From contig CAMDGW010000127.1 in NCBI GenBank assembly GCA_945897695.1, positions 1 to 7,040 on the forward strand: DNA of 7,040 nucleotides, read 5' to 3'. The notes beneath the pieces are model-generated. The model made no database searches, was not told where the DNA came from, and saw nothing but the letters and a program-made list of their open reading frames with translations. Below, piece after piece: positions 5,747 to 7,040 of the stretch (its first letter is position 1; the number at the start of each line of letters is the position of its first letter). The translations under genes were made by a program, and so were the position numbers. The DNA comes from Pseudobacteriovorax antillogorgiicola (lineage in GTDB: Bacteria; Bdellovibrionota_B; Oligoflexia; Oligoflexales; RGVZ01).

Positions 5747-6340
5747 CTAAAAATAGAGCATCACTCCCGCAAACCAGCTCATGAAGTTGCCGGTGATGTG
5801 GAGATCTTTTCCAGCGGCAGTTTTCTCTGTATCAAGCCAAGCCCACTCGCTGTGCCCACCACCAGTGAGTGCAAAGTTTTCTCCAAGACCCAGACGTGCA
5901 CCCACATCCAACATTAACTCGGGGCGTATGCTTGATTCTTCTATTTGCAGTTCGGGGATTTTTACATTCGTTAGTACCCAAGATAGCCCAGGCTTCACAT
6001 AAAAGAGTCCCCATCCCAGTGGGAGGTGAAACCAGTCCCAGGAAAAGCGGCGATAGTGCCCTTGAACATCATTTTTCAGTGCATGCTCAGAATAAGTAAA
6101 ATCCCAACCTAGGCCTACAGCCCCCACAAACTTAACATCAACCTTTGCTCCGCCAAATATGTTGAGGTGATAGGCGTTCCCTGGCTTTAGATAATCGCGC
6201 AGCTTCCCTTGGGGAGATGCCTTGCCAGCTTCCATCAATAATTGCGCAGTAGCCTTGGGAGCTTCCGCAAGAGCTTTGGTTGCGCCCGTTCCCATGAATA
6301 AAGCGCTGATCAGAAAAAAGCGAAAAAATGAGCAGTTCAT
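5747..6340 (-). CDS. outer-membrane beta-barrel protein of unknown function
   Basis: I do not recognise a specific family. The N terminus is a Sec signal peptide with a hydrophobic core (FFLISALF) and an ALA|EA cleavage site after A25. From about residue 55 the mature chain alternates hydrophobic and polar residues. It is rich in Gly and aromatics (for example GAVGLGWDFTYS at 73-84, GWGLFYVKPGLSW at 109-121, MLDVGARLGLG at 143-153) and ends in FAGVMLYF. A terminal Phe is the usual signal for outer-membrane barrel assembly. At 197 residues (about 172 mature) it would fit an eight-strand barrel, as in OmpA/OmpX-like small porin-fold proteins. The residues just after the signal (26-50) are hydrophilic and helical. 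AAGGAG lies only 4 nt before the ATG, an unusually close but strong ribosome site. It is divergent from the TerC gene across a 156-nt gap in which I cannot assign a convincing promoter. Confidence 0.72.
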   Translation of the reverse strand: MNCSFFRFFLISALFMGTGATKALAEAPKATAQLLMEAGKASPQGKLRDYLKPGNAYHLNIFGGAKVDVKFVGAVGLGWDFTYSEHALKNDVQGHYRRFSWDWFHLPLGWGLFYVKPGLSWVLTNVKIPELQIEESSIRPELMLDVGARLGLGENFALTGGGHSEWAWLDTEKTAAGKDLHITGNFMSWFAGVMLYF

Positions 6341-6496
6341 AGCACTCCTTGAACATCTCTAGAGTTGATTAGCTGTAAAGCTTTTGGGCTGCGTAAATAT
6401 GGTAACAAAACCATCATGTTTGAACAAGGTAGCGGGTCGCTTCAATATCTAATAAACTGATGGCTGGAACCGAAGCATAAACTTGGAGTTTGAACC

Positions 6497-7040
6497 ATGA
6501 TCGACGCCTTTTTATCAAGCGAGGCCCTGATAAGTCTCGCGACTCTTACGGCCCTCGAAATCGTATTGGGCATCGACAACATCATTTTCATATCAATTCT
6601 TGCAGGGAAGCTTCCCAAAGAGAAGCGAGACGCGGCCCGCAAAGCAGGACTCGTCGGCGCGTTAGTCTCAAGAATTGCATTACTTTCCGTTATGTCATGG
6701 CTTGCAAGTTTGACGACACCATTTGCCCAGATTGGCTCCATCGAAATCACGGGTAAATCTTTGATCTTATTTGCCGGCGGACTATTCCTTCTTTGGAAAG
6801 CAACCAAGGAGATTCACAGTAAACTTGAAGGTGAAGAGCACGAGTCCGCGACAACTGGCATCTCTCGCGCAAACCTGCCAGCGGTCATTATCCAAATCAT
6901 GCTCATTGATATTGTCTTCTCGATAGATAGCGTCATCACTGCTATTGGCATGAGTCAAAGTCTGCCGATCATGATTACCGCCAATGTCGTTGCATTATTT
7001 GTCATGCTTTTTGCCAGTGGTGGTATTTCAAATTTTGTGG
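6497..7040 (+). CDS. TerC/YgdQ-family integral membrane protein, 3' end missing
   Basis: The frame runs from the ATG at 6497 to the window edge without a stop, giving 181 codons plus one base. A GGAG ribosome site (6485-6488) sits 8 nt upstream. The two family signatures are present: LEIVLGIDN at residues 20-28 and IDIVFSIDSV at 137-146, each with acidic residues inside a membrane helix. Hydrophobic segments lie near 10-35, 52-72, 86-100, 127-151 and 155-175. The charged cytoplasmic loop GEEHE lies near 112-116. Complete YgdQ-like members are roughly 240 residues, so about a quarter is missing. TerC-family proteins are linked to tellurite resistance and to metal (especially manganese) efflux or metal loading of exported proteins. 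The exact substrate cannot be read here. No ter operon partners are visible. Confidence 0.88.
   Translation, partial: MIDAFLSSEALISLATLTALEIVLGIDNIIFISILAGKLPKEKRDAARKAGLVGALVSRIALLSVMSWLASLTTPFAQIGSIEITGKSLILFAGGLFLLWKATKEIHSKLEGEEHESATTGISRANLPAVIIQIMLIDIVFSIDSVITAIGMSQSLPIMITANVVALFVMLFASGGISNFV

Noticed and set aside
6399..6414. ATGGT-AACAAA-ACCAT inverted repeat between the outer-membrane protein and TerC genes
   Set aside because: The five-base arms are short, and no well-placed promoter hexamers could be assigned beside them. It is compatible with chance.
6442..6807. 121-codon minus-strand and 88-codon plus-strand frames near the right end
   Set aside because: Both overlap the TerC gene beginning at 6497, which has both family signatures, a good ribosome site and an uninterrupted frame to the edge.
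1..7040. CRISPR arrays, tRNA or rRNA genes, insertion sequences, phage or attachment sites
   Set aside because: Read on both strands, I saw no regularly spaced repeats, cloverleaf-like segments, transposase or integrase motifs, or flanking duplications.

Overview
The window looks like ordinary chromosome of a Gram-negative bacterium. It encodes an outer-membrane-type beta-barrel protein, an exported c-type cytochrome and a lipoprotein with an outer-membrane-type +2 residue. By eye the G+C content is moderate (upper 40s percent), with short intergenic gaps. The gene mix (single-haem cytochrome with a long helical tail, beta-CASP RNase, sphingomyelinase-like lipoprotein, small HNH protein) suggests a Bdellovibrionota/Oligoflexia or other delta-like lineage. 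That placement is an inference from gene style, not from a marker gene.

Layout from left to right. (1) A 5'-truncated c-type cytochrome (1-1065, +) is followed after 63 nt by a beta-CASP metallo-beta-lactamase-fold RNase (1129-2535, +). A perfect small hairpin lies in the gap. (2) A 202-nt gap between convergent genes (2536-2737) contains a near-consensus sigma70-type promoter pointing into the 3' end of the next gene. (3) A sphingomyelinase-C-like phosphodiesterase lipoprotein lies on the minus strand (2738-3865). (4) A 492-nt region between divergent genes (3866-4357) is very AT-rich in its middle. It holds a strong stem-loop/T-tract terminator with no recognised gene upstream of it, and a promoter for the next operon. 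(5) A two-gene operon follows: a small HNH endonuclease (4358-4870) overlapping a SerB-type phosphoserine phosphatase (4837-5703) by 34 nt. (6) A beta-barrel outer-membrane protein is on the minus strand (5747-6340). (7) Divergent from it is the start of a TerC/YgdQ-family integral membrane protein that runs off the right edge (6497-7040).

The genes do not form one pathway. The only tight coupling is HNH-serB. The cytochrome and the RNase may be co-transcribed, but nothing links their functions. I found no transposase, phage gene, CRISPR array, tRNA or rRNA. No previously undescribed multi-gene system is evident. The most unusual places are the 3866-4357 region (orphan terminator, inverted repeats, possible small RNA or micro-ORF), the possible antisense promoter at 2634-2664, and the sphingomyelinase-like lipoprotein with a complete catalytic set.
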